From: an uncultured Alphaproteobacteria bacterium
GTDB taxonomy: Bacteria > Pseudomonadota > Alphaproteobacteria > Rhodobacterales > Rhodobacteraceae
Length of the DNA stretch: 64,000 nucleotides
NCBI GenBank assembly: GCA_902578545.1
Contig: CACHDI010000003.1
Coordinates: forward strand, 106,333 to 170,332
Direction: 5' to 3'
Shown in pieces: positions 40,657 through 49,985 of the stretch (position 1 is the stretch's first letter; each line of letters starts with the position of its first letter). The notes below the pieces were generated by a model. That model made no database searches and was not told the origin of the DNA. It saw only the letters and a list, made by a program, of their open reading frames with translations. Both the position numbers and the translations under genes were made by a program.

Positions 40657-41307
40657 ATGTCAAATACTGAAGAAAATTTAAACAATTTTGATGAAACAGT
40701 TGAAGAAACAATAAATGAAAAAGAAGATACTTCTGAAGTAGAGAGCAATAATAAAGATGATTCAAATATAAAAAATATTGACAGGGATGATGTTAAGGAA
40801 AATGATTCACAGCTTGAAGACTTAATCAAAGAGAGAGATGAGCTTAAAGATAAATTGATGAGAGCACTTGCAGAAAGTGAAAACATCAGAAAAAGATCTT
40901 TTAAAGATAGGCAGGATGCAGAAATATACGCTGTTTCTAAAATGTCTAGAGATATACTAAGTGTATTTGATAATCTACAAAGAGCTTTGGATCTTGCTGA
41001 TGATATATTAGATGAAAAATCTTTACCGATGATTGAGGGTTTAGAACTCACAAAAAAAGAGCTACTTGAAGTTTTCAAAAGAAATAAAATTGAAAAAATT
41101 GAACCACTTTCTGGAGATAAATTTGATCCTCAATTGCACCAAGCAATGATGGAGGCGCCTTCTAACGAAATAGCGAAAGGTTGTGTAATCCAAGTTTTGA
41201 CAGTTGGCTTTTCAATTGGTGACAGACTGCTCAGAGCTTCAAATGTTACTGTCTCTTCAGGGCCAACAGAAAATATTGAAGAAAAAGTTTCCCCAAATTT
41301 AGATTAA
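40657..41307 (+). CDS. grpE: Nucleotide exchange factor GrpE
   Basis: The 216-residue protein has an acidic low-complexity N-terminus (about 1-55), a long coiled-coil helix (LIKERDELKDKLMRALAESENIRKR) and the C-terminal beta domain with FDPQLHQAMMEAPS and VLTVGFSIGDRLLRAS. It releases ADP from DnaK. ATG 40657 is preferred over a TTG at 40630 that would lie inside dnaJ. Its location after dnaJ is unusual, since grpE usually precedes dnaK or pairs with hrcA. It overlaps convergent mutS by 4 bp. Confidence 0.94.
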   Translation: MSNTEENLNNFDETVEETINEKEDTSEVESNNKDDSNIKNIDRDDVKENDSQLEDLIKERDELKDKLMRALAESENIRKRSFKDRQDAEIYAVSKMSRDILSVFDNLQRALDLADDILDEKSLPMIEGLELTKKELLEVFKRNKIEKIEPLSGDKFDPQLHQAMMEAPSNEIAKGCVIQVLTVGFSIGDRLLRASNVTVSSGPTENIEEKVSPNLD

Positions 41308-43943
41308 TTTTCAGAAATACTAGATTTTATTTTGTAAAGAATGTGTAGTGCTTCTTTAGGGGTTATTTCATCAATATTTAAAGATTTTATAAGGTTTTCT
41401 GCTTTTGAAGTTTTGTTTCGCTTTTCAGAAGTTTCTATTTTTTTAGATAATTTTTCTTTGAACTTAAAATTTTTATTTTTTGAATTTTTGTGTAAACTTT
41501 CTAATATTAACTTTGATCTATTAACAACAGCAATAGGTATGCCAGCAAGTTTAGCAACTTCAATACCAAAGGAGTGATTGGATTTTCCTTCTATTATTTT
41601 GTGTAAAAAAATTATCTTTTTGTCTAATTCTTTAATTTTAACAGTTAAATTTGATAATTTTAATAATGACTGATCTAAAACTGTAAGCTCATGAAAATGT
41701 GTAGCAAAAAGAGTTCTGCATTTGTTTTTTTCATGTAAATATTCAAGTGTTGACCAAGCAATGGACAAACCATCTGATGTCGAAGTACCTCTACCAATTT
41801 CATCCAAAATTACAAAGGATTTTTCTGTTGCCTGATTTAGAATTGTTGCAGTTTCTAACATTTCTATCATAAATGTAGAATGACCTTGTGATAAATCATC
41901 AGAGGCTCCTATCCTAGAGAAAACTCTATCAACAATTCCTATTTTAGCTTCATTTGCTGGAACATAACATCCCATTTGACCAAGAATTATAATTAATGCG
42001 TTTTGTCTTAAAAAGGTTGATTTACCAGCCATGTTTGGACCAGTAATTAAATTAATTATATTTTTTTTGTCATCTAAATTACAATCATTAGGTATAAAAG
42101 AAAATTCAGAATTTTGATTAACATTTTTTTCAACAATTGGATGTCTACCTTGTACAATAAACAACTCATTATTTTTTGTTATTATTGGTTTTACCCAATT
42201 TTCTTCTCTTGAAACAAATCCTAGACTTAAATAAAAATCTAATTCACCAATTGAGTCTGCTGACAGTCTAATTTCATATTCAAAATCTAAGAAGAGTTTT
42301 TTTAAATCATCATAAATTTTATATTCTAATTCACTTATTTTAATATTTGCTGTATTTATTTTGTTTTCTATTGAAATCAATTCATTATTTGTAAATCGAT
42401 AAGTATTTGCAGTAGTTTGTCTATGATAAAATAAATGGCTATTCTCGTCTTTTAAAATGTTATCTGCATTTCTTGAAGTCACTTCAATAAAATATCCAAG
42501 AACATTATTTTTTTTTATTTTTAAACTCGAAATTTTTGTTTCTTTAATTAAACTACTTTCAAGATCAGATATGTATTTATCACTTTTTATTAAAATATCT
42601 CTTAATTGATCTAATTCTGCACTATAACCATAATTAATTTGACTTAATTGATCACCAATTTGATAGCTTTTCTCAGAAAGCGCATTATCTAATATATTAT
42701 CAATTTTTTTAAAATCACTAAATGAATTAAGGATCTCAATTAATTTAATGGGATAAGTTAAATTTATACTTTTTTCATTAAAAAATTTTTTTATTCTTAA
42801 TGACGTTTTTATACCTTCCTTAAGTGTAATAAGATCCTGGAAACTATTTTTATAAAAAGCAAGTCTGGATAAAGCTCTTTCAAAGTCGGGACACAATTTT
42901 AAGATTTCTTTTAGTTGAAAAGATAAAGTGGGGTTTTCATAAAAAAACTTTGTTATTAATAATCTTCTATTTATAAGTTTGAAATCTGTAAGTGGGGCAT
43001 TCAAACGATGTTCTAACAACCTATATCCAAAATTAGTACACGTTTTATTTAATATACTTAATAATGAACTTTTCTTATCACCAGTTAAAGAATTATTAAT
43101 TTCTAAATTCCTCCTAGTGTTTTCATCAATTTCTAATATGGACTTTTTTTTCTCTACAAAAGGTCGCTTTAAGCGGAGATTACTTCCTATTTTAGTTATT
43201 TCAACATAATCTAAAATAGCTCCAAGCGAACCAATCATTGAATGTGTAAAATCTCCAAAACTTTTTAAACTTTTTATACCATAATGACGAAGAAGTTTTT
43301 GTTTGGAATTTATAGAATTAAAACTTGTATCCGATAAAATACTCAATTTAAAATCATTTTTATCAAGATTTATTTTTGTTTTTTCAACGTATGAATTAGA
43401 AACTATTACTTCACTTGGATTTATTCTAGCTATTACAGAGGAAACTTTCTCTATTGTTGTGGATAATGTTGATACTTTGCCAGTTGAAATATCAACCCAA
43501 CTAATTGATATATCACCTCTCACATCATTAACAGACAAAAGAAAATTGTTTGTTTTCAATCCAATTAAATTATCTTCTAAAATTGTACCTGGAGTAATTA
43601 TTCTAACTACTTCACGATTTACTATTGCTTTATAACCTCTTTTTTTTGCTTGATCTGGTGTTTCGGTTTGTTCACAAATCGCAATATTAATGCCCTTTTT
43701 TATAAGTAACTCCATATACTTTTCAGAAGAATGGTGGGGAACACCACACATTGGTATATCTTTTCCATCTAGCTTACCTCTTTTGGTTAGAGTAATATTT
43801 AAAATATCACTAGCGAGATAAGCATCATCAAAAAATAGTTCATAAAAATCTCCCATTCTAAAAAAAAGCAACGAATCTGAATGATTTTTTTTTATCTCCA
43901 TATATTGTTCCATCAGAGGAGTAACGTTTTTTTGAGTATTCAT
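41304..43943 (-). CDS. mutS: DNA mismatch repair protein MutS
   Basis: The 879-residue protein has the N-terminal mismatch-binding domain with the Phe-x-Glu motif in FFRMGDFYELFFDDA, connector, core and clamp domains, and the ABC-type ATPase with GPNMAGKSTFLRQ, a STFMIEM segment and VILDEIGRGTSTSDG. It recognises mismatches and starts repair. It begins with ATG at 43943 and stands as a single gene between grpE and hrcA. Length is normal for full MutS1. Confidence 0.97.
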   Translation of the reverse strand: MNTQKNVTPLMEQYMEIKKNHSDSLLFFRMGDFYELFFDDAYLASDILNITLTKRGKLDGKDIPMCGVPHHSSEKYMELLIKKGINIAICEQTETPDQAKKRGYKAIVNREVVRIITPGTILEDNLIGLKTNNFLLSVNDVRGDISISWVDISTGKVSTLSTTIEKVSSVIARINPSEVIVSNSYVEKTKINLDKNDFKLSILSDTSFNSINSKQKLLRHYGIKSLKSFGDFTHSMIGSLGAILDYVEITKIGSNLRLKRPFVEKKKSILEIDENTRRNLEINNSLTGDKKSSLLSILNKTCTNFGYRLLEHRLNAPLTDFKLINRRLLITKFFYENPTLSFQLKEILKLCPDFERALSRLAFYKNSFQDLITLKEGIKTSLRIKKFFNEKSINLTYPIKLIEILNSFSDFKKIDNILDNALSEKSYQIGDQLSQINYGYSAELDQLRDILIKSDKYISDLESSLIKETKISSLKIKKNNVLGYFIEVTSRNADNILKDENSHLFYHRQTTANTYRFTNNELISIENKINTANIKISELEYKIYDDLKKLFLDFEYEIRLSADSIGELDFYLSLGFVSREENWVKPIITKNNELFIVQGRHPIVEKNVNQNSEFSFIPNDCNLDDKKNIINLITGPNMAGKSTFLRQNALIIILGQMGCYVPANEAKIGIVDRVFSRIGASDDLSQGHSTFMIEMLETATILNQATEKSFVILDEIGRGTSTSDGLSIAWSTLEYLHEKNKCRTLFATHFHELTVLDQSLLKLSNLTVKIKELDKKIIFLHKIIEGKSNHSFGIEVAKLAGIPIAVVNRSKLILESLHKNSKNKNFKFKEKLSKKIETSEKRNKTSKAENLIKSLNIDEITPKEALHILYKIKSSISEN

Positions 43944-44046
43944 CTTATATTTCTTTAATATTATTTTATTATTTTTCTAAAAAATTAGGTTTTAAAAATA
44001 AAATTAATGTTTTGATTATAAAATAAAAATTTAAAATTTATTAAAA

Positions 44047-45114
44047 TTAAGTTTTTCTGTCCGAAATCATTTTACCAATAAGTTGAGCCGTATAATCAAC
44101 AATTGGAACTATACGTCCATAGTTAAGTCTTGTTGGACCAATAACACCAACAGCGCCAATTATCTTGCTTTTATCATTCATGTATGGGGAGAAGACTAGT
44201 GATGATTCTGATAATGAAAATAATTTATTCTCAGACCCAATAAAAACTCTTACTCCTTCACCTTCTTCTGTTAAATCTAATAACTGTTCTAAATCTTTCT
44301 TTTTTTCAAGATCATCAAAAAGAATTCTAATTTTTTCAATTTCCTCTTGATTTTCTAAATCACCTATTAAATTTGATCTTCCTCTAATTATTAATCTATC
44401 TCTTCCATTAATAACATCTGGTGCCCAAGATGCTATTCCAGAATCTATAAGTTTATGTGTAATTTTGTCCAAATGACTTTGATTTTTTTCTATTTCTTCT
44501 GTTATTATTTTTCTAATCTCCGAAATAGTATTCCCTGATAATATAGAGTTTAAAAAATTACCAGCCTCTTGCATGATAGAGGAATTTAAACCAATAGGGG
44601 GTGTAAAAAAACGATTTTCTACCTGACCATCTGTAGTCACCAAAACAACTAAAGCTCTTTTGGGGGATAAAGAAACAAATTCAATATGTTTAATAGAAGT
44701 GTCAATTTTAGGAGCTAATACCAAACTAGCTCCAGATGTTAATCCTGATAGAATAGAACCAACTCTGTCTAATATAGGATGAATTTCATTATCCCCCCCT
44801 GTTATAGATCCTTCTAACTCTTCTCTTGTCTCTTTTGTCATATCAGAAACTTCTAATAATCCGTCAACAAAAAGTCTTAATCCAGATTGCGTTGGTATTC
44901 TTCCGGATGATATATGTATACTACCTAGCAAACCCGACTCCTCAAGGTCTTGCATAATGTTTCTTATAGTTGAAGGAGAAAGATTATTATTTAAATTTTT
45001 AGCTAGTGTCCTAGAACCAACAGGCTCTCCAGTACTTAAATAGGTTTCAACTAAACATCTGAAGATTTCCCTACTTCTATCAGTAAGTTTTTCTATTTGT
45101 GTTTTTTTTTTCAT
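44047..45114 (-). CDS. hrcA: Heat-inducible transcription repressor HrcA
   Basis: The 355-residue repressor has an N-terminal winged helix (LTDRSREIFRCLVETYLSTGEPVGSRTLAK, then SPSTIRNIMQDLEE...GLL and HISSGRIPT) and the C-terminal inducer-binding region. It represses chaperone genes at CIRCE operators and is stabilised by GroEL. No CIRCE element was seen before dnaK, so its target is probably groESL elsewhere. It is divergent from rph, which matches alphaproteobacterial order. Confidence 0.95.
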   Translation of the reverse strand: MKKKTQIEKLTDRSREIFRCLVETYLSTGEPVGSRTLAKNLNNNLSPSTIRNIMQDLEESGLLGSIHISSGRIPTQSGLRLFVDGLLEVSDMTKETREELEGSITGGDNEIHPILDRVGSILSGLTSGASLVLAPKIDTSIKHIEFVSLSPKRALVVLVTTDGQVENRFFTPPIGLNSSIMQEAGNFLNSILSGNTISEIRKIITEEIEKNQSHLDKITHKLIDSGIASWAPDVINGRDRLIIRGRSNLIGDLENQEEIEKIRILFDDLEKKKDLEQLLDLTEEGEGVRVFIGSENKLFSLSESSLVFSPYMNDKSKIIGAVGVIGPTRLNYGRIVPIVDYTAQLIGKMISDRKT

Positions 45115-45187
45115 TTTAAATTTATCAAACTTATTATATCTATGAACTAATATATTTTATATTAAAATATTTAAGAGTATTTAAATT

Positions 45188-45907
45188 ATGCGACCATCAA
45201 ACAGAAATATCAATCAAATAAGGCCTGTATCAATAAAAACAGATATAATTAAAAATGCTGAAGGATCTTGTAATATTAAATGTGGTAATACTGAAATAAT
45301 CTGTACAGCAACTATAGATGAAAATGTACCACATTTTATTAGAAAAACAGGCCTTGGCTGGGTAACTGCTGAATATGGTATGTTACCAAGGTCAACTAAC
45401 AGCAGAATGAAAAGAGAATCATCTAGAGGAAAACAAGGTGGGAGAACCTTAGAAATACAAAGGCTTATTGGAAGATCACTAAGAACCTGTGTTGATCGTT
45501 TATTATTAGGAGAAAGGCAAATAATAATTGATTGTGATGTTATACAAGCTGATGGAGGAACTAGGTGTGCAGCTATAACTGGGGGTTGGATAGCGCTTAA
45601 ATTAGCTTCTGACCATTTAGTTAAGAACCAAATAATTGATGAAAACCCTATAATAAATCAAGTAGCTGCAATATCTTGTGGGATTTATAATGATGAACCT
45701 ATATTAGATTTAGATTATGAAGAAGATTCAAATGTAAAAACAGATGCAAACTTTGTTTTAAATCAAAAAAATGAGATTATTGAAATACAAGTTTCAGCAG
45801 AAAAAGATCCCTTTTCTTTTAAAGATTTTGAAAAATTATTTGAACTTTCAAAAGGTGGTATTGAGAAACTTATAGATTTTCAAAGTAAGGCAATAAAAAG
45901 TGAGTAA
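45188..45907 (+). CDS. rph: Ribonuclease PH
   Basis: The 239-residue phosphorolytic exoribonuclease begins MRPSNRNINQIRPVSI and has the phosphate-binding RGKQGGRTLEIQRLIGRSLR and DVIQADGGTRCAAITGG. It trims tRNA 3' ends. It starts with ATG 73 bp from the divergent hrcA and overlaps rdgB by 8 bases, forming the rph-rdgB-hemW operon. Confidence 0.97.
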   Translation: MRPSNRNINQIRPVSIKTDIIKNAEGSCNIKCGNTEIICTATIDENVPHFIRKTGLGWVTAEYGMLPRSTNSRMKRESSRGKQGGRTLEIQRLIGRSLRTCVDRLLLGERQIIIDCDVIQADGGTRCAAITGGWIALKLASDHLVKNQIIDENPIINQVAAISCGIYNDEPILDLDYEEDSNVKTDANFVLNQKNEIIEIQVSAEKDPFSFKDFEKLFELSKGGIEKLIDFQSKAIKSE

Positions 45908-46517
45908 TTTTCCAGATAATAAAATTCTCATTGCTACTCACAATAATGGCAAGTTAGAAGAGTTTAAACAAATTTTAAAGGATTTAGATCTATTAATTTT
46001 ATCATCTAAAGATCTAAATCTTGATGAACCAAAGGAAACAGAGGATACTTTCATTGGAAATGCACGTTTAAAATCAAGAATCTCATGTAATAAAAGTAAA
46101 CTTCCATGTTTAGGAGATGATAGTGGCTTAGAAGTTCATGCTCTTGGAAACCAACCAGGTGTTTATACTGCTGACTGGGCATACACCAAGAATGGTAGAG
46201 ATTTTAATCAAGCTATGAATAGAGTCTGGAATGAACTTAAAAAATCAAAACAAAAAGAGCCCTTTACTGCTAATTTTGTTTGCACACTTGTTCTCACTTT
46301 TCCTAATGGAAACGAAAAAATTTTTGAAGGAAGGGCTTCAGGAATAATTACTTGGCCAATGAGAGGAATCGGTGGCCATGGATATGATCCAATTTTTATT
46401 CCTGATGGATATAATAAAACTTTTGGAGAAATGTCTGATTTGGAAAAAAATAAAATTAGTCATAGAAATAAAGCTCTAAAAAAATTTATTTCATTTTACA
46501 ACGATTATAATAATTAA
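45900..46517 (+). CDS. rdgB: dITP/XTP pyrophosphatase (RdgB/HAM1)
   Basis: The 205-residue protein has LIATHNNGKLEEF at the N-terminus, ETEDTFIGNARLKS, the conserved GDDSGLEVHAL, and GGHGYDPIFIPDG and SHRNKAL near the end. It removes non-canonical purine nucleotides such as dITP. The start is GTG 45900, overlapping rph. Its stop TAA shares its last base with the ATG of hemW. Confidence 0.96.
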   Translation: MSNFPDNKILIATHNNGKLEEFKQILKDLDLLILSSKDLNLDEPKETEDTFIGNARLKSRISCNKSKLPCLGDDSGLEVHALGNQPGVYTADWAYTKNGRDFNQAMNRVWNELKKSKQKEPFTANFVCTLVLTFPNGNEKIFEGRASGIITWPMRGIGGHGYDPIFIPDGYNKTFGEMSDLEKNKISHRNKALKKFISFYNDYNN

Positions 46518-47662
46518 TGGAATTCAAGAATATATCCATATATTTTCATTGGCCATTTTGTGAATCAAAATGTCCTTATTGTGACTTCAACAGTCATGTT
46601 AGAAAAGAAATTAATCATAGACAGTGGTTGCTAGGATATTTAATAAATATTGAAAACTGGAAAAAAAAATTACCTCATTCAAAAATTCAATCAGTTTATT
46701 TTGGAGGTGGTACACCAAGTTTAATGAACCCAAGATCCATTTCAATAATTTTAGAAAAACTTTATAAAAATTTTCTGCTATCTGATGATATAGAGATATC
46801 TTTAGAAGCAAACCCTAGTACAGTAGAAAAAAGAAAATTTAAAGATTTTTCTTCAATAGGCGTAAATAGAATATCAATAGGAGTACAATCTTTTAATGAT
46901 AACGATCTTAAACGGTTAGGAAGAAAACATAGTGCGAATGACGCAATAAAGGCAATTGATATAGCTAAAAGTTCATTTTATAACGTAAACTTTGATTTAA
47001 TTTATGGTAGGCAATTTCAAAACTTAAGTGAATGGGAAAAAGAACTCGAATTTGCATTATCATTAGAAAGTCAACACTTATCCCTATATCAACTTACTAT
47101 TGAAAAGGGTACTGCCTTTAAAAATCTTTATAATGCAGGTAAACTTGAAGGGTTACCCAGTCAAGAATTATCAAGAAGATTTTTTATTACAACTAATAAA
47201 TTGTGTAAAAAAAAGAATTTTAATTCTTATGAAATATCAAATTTTGCAAAAAATAAATTTGAATGTGTCCATAATTTAAATTACTGGAGATGTGGTAATT
47301 TTATCGGTATTGGTCCTGGAGCTCATGGACGTTTTGAATATAAAAGGTCTAGGTTCTCTTATAAAAATATAATGAATCCTGAAAATTGGTTGGAAAAATC
47401 ACTAACGAGTAAAAACCCTATTCAGAAATTAAAAGAAATTTCAAGATTAGAACAATTTGAAGAATTAATAATGATGGGATTGAGGACAAGTGAAGGAATC
47501 AACTTAAATAATATTGAAAAAAAAACTGACATAAGTTTAAATATGGATAAATTAGACTATTTAAAAAAGTCAAAGTTCGTAAGTTTAAAAAACAAAAATT
47601 TACATTTACTAACAAAAGGAAAGTTAGTTTTAAATAAAATAGTAAACGAACTTTTAACCTAA
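46517..47662 (+). CDS. hemW: Radical SAM heme chaperone HemW
   Basis: The 381-residue radical SAM protein has CX3CX2C in CESKCPYCDFNSH, the SAM-binding GGGTPSLM, and a C-terminal HemN-like domain with RLEQFEELIMMGLRTSEGI. HemW inserts heme into respiratory proteins; it is often mislabelled as oxygen-independent coproporphyrinogen III oxidase. It overlaps rdgB by one base and converges on parB with a 4-bp overlap. Confidence 0.94.
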   Translation: MEFKNISIYFHWPFCESKCPYCDFNSHVRKEINHRQWLLGYLINIENWKKKLPHSKIQSVYFGGGTPSLMNPRSISIILEKLYKNFLLSDDIEISLEANPSTVEKRKFKDFSSIGVNRISIGVQSFNDNDLKRLGRKHSANDAIKAIDIAKSSFYNVNFDLIYGRQFQNLSEWEKELEFALSLESQHLSLYQLTIEKGTAFKNLYNAGKLEGLPSQELSRRFFITTNKLCKKKNFNSYEISNFAKNKFECVHNLNYWRCGNFIGIGPGAHGRFEYKRSRFSYKNIMNPENWLEKSLTSKNPIQKLKEISRLEQFEELIMMGLRTSEGINLNNIEKKTDISLNMDKLDYLKKSKFVSLKNKNLHLLTKGKLVLNKIVNELLT

Positions 47663-48528
47663 AACTGTTTTTTTAAGATTTCGCATATTGTTTGCAATTC
47701 CTCATTATCATTATATTGAATATTAATTTTACCTTTATTTTTCTTCTTATCAGCATGAATATTTACCTTAAATTTTAAATGTGCTGTTAACTCATCTTCC
47801 AAAAGCTTAGTATCAAGGTCTTTTTTTATTGGTACGGCTTTCTTATTTGTAATTTCAATTTTATCACGTTTTGCTAAAAGCTCAGTTTGTCTTACAGATA
47901 AGCCTTTTTTAACAATAAGATTAGAAAGGGAAACTGCATCATTACAATTTAATAATGCTCTTGCATGCCCAGAAGTGAGTAAGCCTGTCTTTATAAGTTT
48001 CTTTACTTCCATTGGTAGAGAAAGTATTCTAATTGAGTTTGAAACATAAGGTCTTGATTTTCCAACTAATTTTGAAACTCTTTCATGGCTATAGCTATAA
48101 TCATTGACTAATTTTAAATACCCCTCCGCCTCTTCAAGGGGCTTTAATTCTGACCTTTGTACATTTTCTATAATTGCTATTTCGATTTTTTCCTTATCGC
48201 TAAGGGACTTTATAATCACAGGTATTTTATGAATCTGTGCTAATTGTGCTGCACGCCACCTCCTTTCACCTGCAACAATTTCATAGTATTTATTACTTTT
48301 TTGAGTGACTATAAGTGGTTGTAATATTCCTCTTTGATTGATGGTGCTCGCTAACTCCTTTAATTCATCAGTATCAAAAATTTTTCTTGGTTGATCAGGA
48401 TTAGGTTTTATATATTCAATTGGTAAATATAGTTGATCATTTTTTATATTATTTTCACCACTATTTATAAACTCATCTTCTGAAATAAAAGATGATAAAC
48501 CTCTTCCTAATGCTTTCTTTTTTTTCAA
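47659..48528 (-). CDS. parB: Chromosome partitioning protein ParB
   Basis: The 289-residue protein begins KKKALGRGLSSFI and contains IKPNPDQPRKIF, the CTP-binding arm GERRWRAAQLA, a helix-turn-helix around SHERVSKLVGKSRPYVSN, and a C-terminal dimerisation region. It loads as a CTP-dependent clamp at parS, two copies of which lie 1.4 and 3.3 kb upstream. The start appears to be TTG 48528, right after the parA stop. Confidence 0.96.
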   Translation of the reverse strand: MKKKKALGRGLSSFISEDEFINSGENNIKNDQLYLPIEYIKPNPDQPRKIFDTDELKELASTINQRGILQPLIVTQKSNKYYEIVAGERRWRAAQLAQIHKIPVIIKSLSDKEKIEIAIIENVQRSELKPLEEAEGYLKLVNDYSYSHERVSKLVGKSRPYVSNSIRILSLPMEVKKLIKTGLLTSGHARALLNCNDAVSLSNLIVKKGLSVRQTELLAKRDKIEITNKKAVPIKKDLDTKLLEDELTAHLKFKVNIHADKKKNKGKINIQYNDNEELQTICEILKKQF

Positions 48529-48529
48529 C

Positions 48530-49363
48530 TTAGATCTCTCCTTTCAGAAAAAATTTTTTCTCTCTTATAAAAAATTCAGCAGTAAGTTTTTGATATGCAA
48601 TTGATCCTAGGCATCTTTGATCATAAATAACACCTGGCATAGAAAAAGATGGTGCCTCACTTAATTTTATATTCCTAGGAATAACTGTGTTAAAAACTAA
48701 ATCATTTAATGTAGACCTAACATCTTCTTCTATTTGTAAAGAAAGGTTATTTCTTCTATCATACATAGTTAATAATATGCCTAATATTTTTAGTTCTTGA
48801 TTAAGTGTTTTTCTAATCTGTTTTATTGTTATCATCAATTGTGAAAGTCCCTCCAGCGCGAAAAATTCAGTTTGTAAGGGAATTATAATAAAATTTGCTA
48901 ATGCCAAAGAATTTACAGTGAGCATATTTAATGCGGGGGGACAATCCATAAATATATAGTCAAAGTTGATTTCAGTTATATTATTTTTTTTAAATATATT
49001 TTTTAATCTTGTCGCCTTTTTTTCCATTTCTGCTAAATCCATGTCTATAGAAGAAAGATCTTGACTAGCAGGAATAATATGCAGGTTTTCTATGCTTGTA
49101 TTTTTAATTATATTGTTGATATTTTCATTTGACATAAGAAAGTCATAAGTACTTAATTTTCGTTCATCTGAAAGAATACCTAGACCAGTTGATGCATTCC
49201 CTTGAGCGTCTAAATCTAAAATTAAGACTTTTTTTCCAGAAGCAGCAACAGTAGTAGCAAGGTTTAAAACTGTAGTTGTTTTGCCAACACCACCTTTTTG
49301 ATTTACAACAGAGATAAAGGTAGGGACTTTATTTTTTTTCAAATCTTTTCTTTGCACAAGCAA
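48530..49363 (-). CDS. parA: Chromosome partitioning ATPase ParA
   Basis: The protein has the deviant Walker A NQKGGVGKTTTVLNLA, DLDAQGNASTGLG, and FIFMDCPPALN followed by a helical C-terminus ending in KLTAEFF. It moves ParB-parS origin complexes toward the cell poles. The start is uncertain: TTG 49363, GTG 49357 or TTG 49342 all precede the conserved core, and the first overlaps rsmG by 35 bases. Together with parB it forms the standard chromosomal par operon. Confidence 0.96.
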   Translation of the reverse strand: MLVQRKDLKKNKVPTFISVVNQKGGVGKTTTVLNLATTVAASGKKVLILDLDAQGNASTGLGILSDERKLSTYDFLMSNENINNIIKNTSIENLHIIPASQDLSSIDMDLAEMEKKATRLKNIFKKNNITEINFDYIFMDCPPALNMLTVNSLALANFIIIPLQTEFFALEGLSQLMITIKQIRKTLNQELKILGILLTMYDRRNNLSLQIEEDVRSTLNDLVFNTVIPRNIKLSEAPSFSMPGVIYDQRCLGSIAYQKLTAEFFIREKKFFLKGEI

Positions 49364-49985
49364 TGTTCCTTATTTTCAGGATAAATGAATTTTGGTCTAT
49401 AATGTTTATAATTTTTTCCAATTCATAATCCCAATTTTTTTTGGATACTTTTAATTCTTCATAAAAACTAACTCCCTTTGGAAATAGTGATATTGTACAT
49501 TTATTTTGATGTATGTAAGCTATTTTAAGTAGGTGATCTAATTTACCAAATGCTCTAGAAGATATGACGTCCGCTTTCTGTGGTTTGATTAATTCGACAT
49601 TTTTTGGAAATATATCAACATTTAGGCCAATTTTTTTTACAATTTCTAATAAAAAGACTGCTTTTTTTTTGTTTTTTTCTACTAATATAAATTTTAACTC
49701 TGGCCTAAGTTCTCTTGAAATAACAGCTAAAACAAGAGCTGGAAAACCCGCTCCTGAACCAAAATCCAACCATTTTCTTGCTTTATAAGGTAAATGCAAC
49801 CAAAGTTGAGCACTATCTAGAAAATGTCTTTCCCAAGATATTTCTATAGATTTTCTTGAAACTAGATTGATTTTTTTGTTCCAAAATTTAAGCATATCAA
49901 AATAAACACACAATAAATCACATGTTCCACGTGAAACACCGATTTTATTTAAAAGAACATCATAATTAAGCTGTTTTTTTTGCAT
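49329..49985 (-). CDS. rsmG: 16S rRNA (guanine527-N7)-methyltransferase
   Basis: The 218-residue methyltransferase has the conserved [22 protein letters not shown], and the SAM-binding [16 protein letters not shown] and [13 protein letters not shown]. It methylates G527 of 16S rRNA. The ATG at 49985 lies inside the 3' end of mnmG (20-base overlap). A parS site is embedded in its codons about 16-21. Confidence 0.96.
   Translation of the reverse strand: MQKKQLNYDVLLNKIGVSRGTCDLLCVYFDMLKFWNKKINLVSRKSIEISWERHFLDSAQLWLHLPYKARKWLDFGSGAGFPALVLAVISRELRPELKFILVEKNKKKAVFLLEIVKKIGLNVDIFPKNVELIKPQKADVISSRAFGKLDHLLKIAYIHQNKCTISLFPKGVSFYEELKVSKKNWDYELEKIINIIDQNSFILKIRNIACAKKRFEKK
49923..49938. promoter_or_regulatory. 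parS site inside rsmG
   Basis: TGTTCCACGTGAAACA matches the bacterial parS consensus TGTTNCACGTGAAACA. It lies within the 5' part of the rsmG coding sequence (encoding VSRGT), close to parAB. Confidence 0.88.

Noticed and set aside
40620..41078. Minus-strand Ser-rich open frame over dnaJ/grpE
   Set aside because: The serine runs come from reverse reading of the acidic grpE N-terminus; it is a frame shadow.
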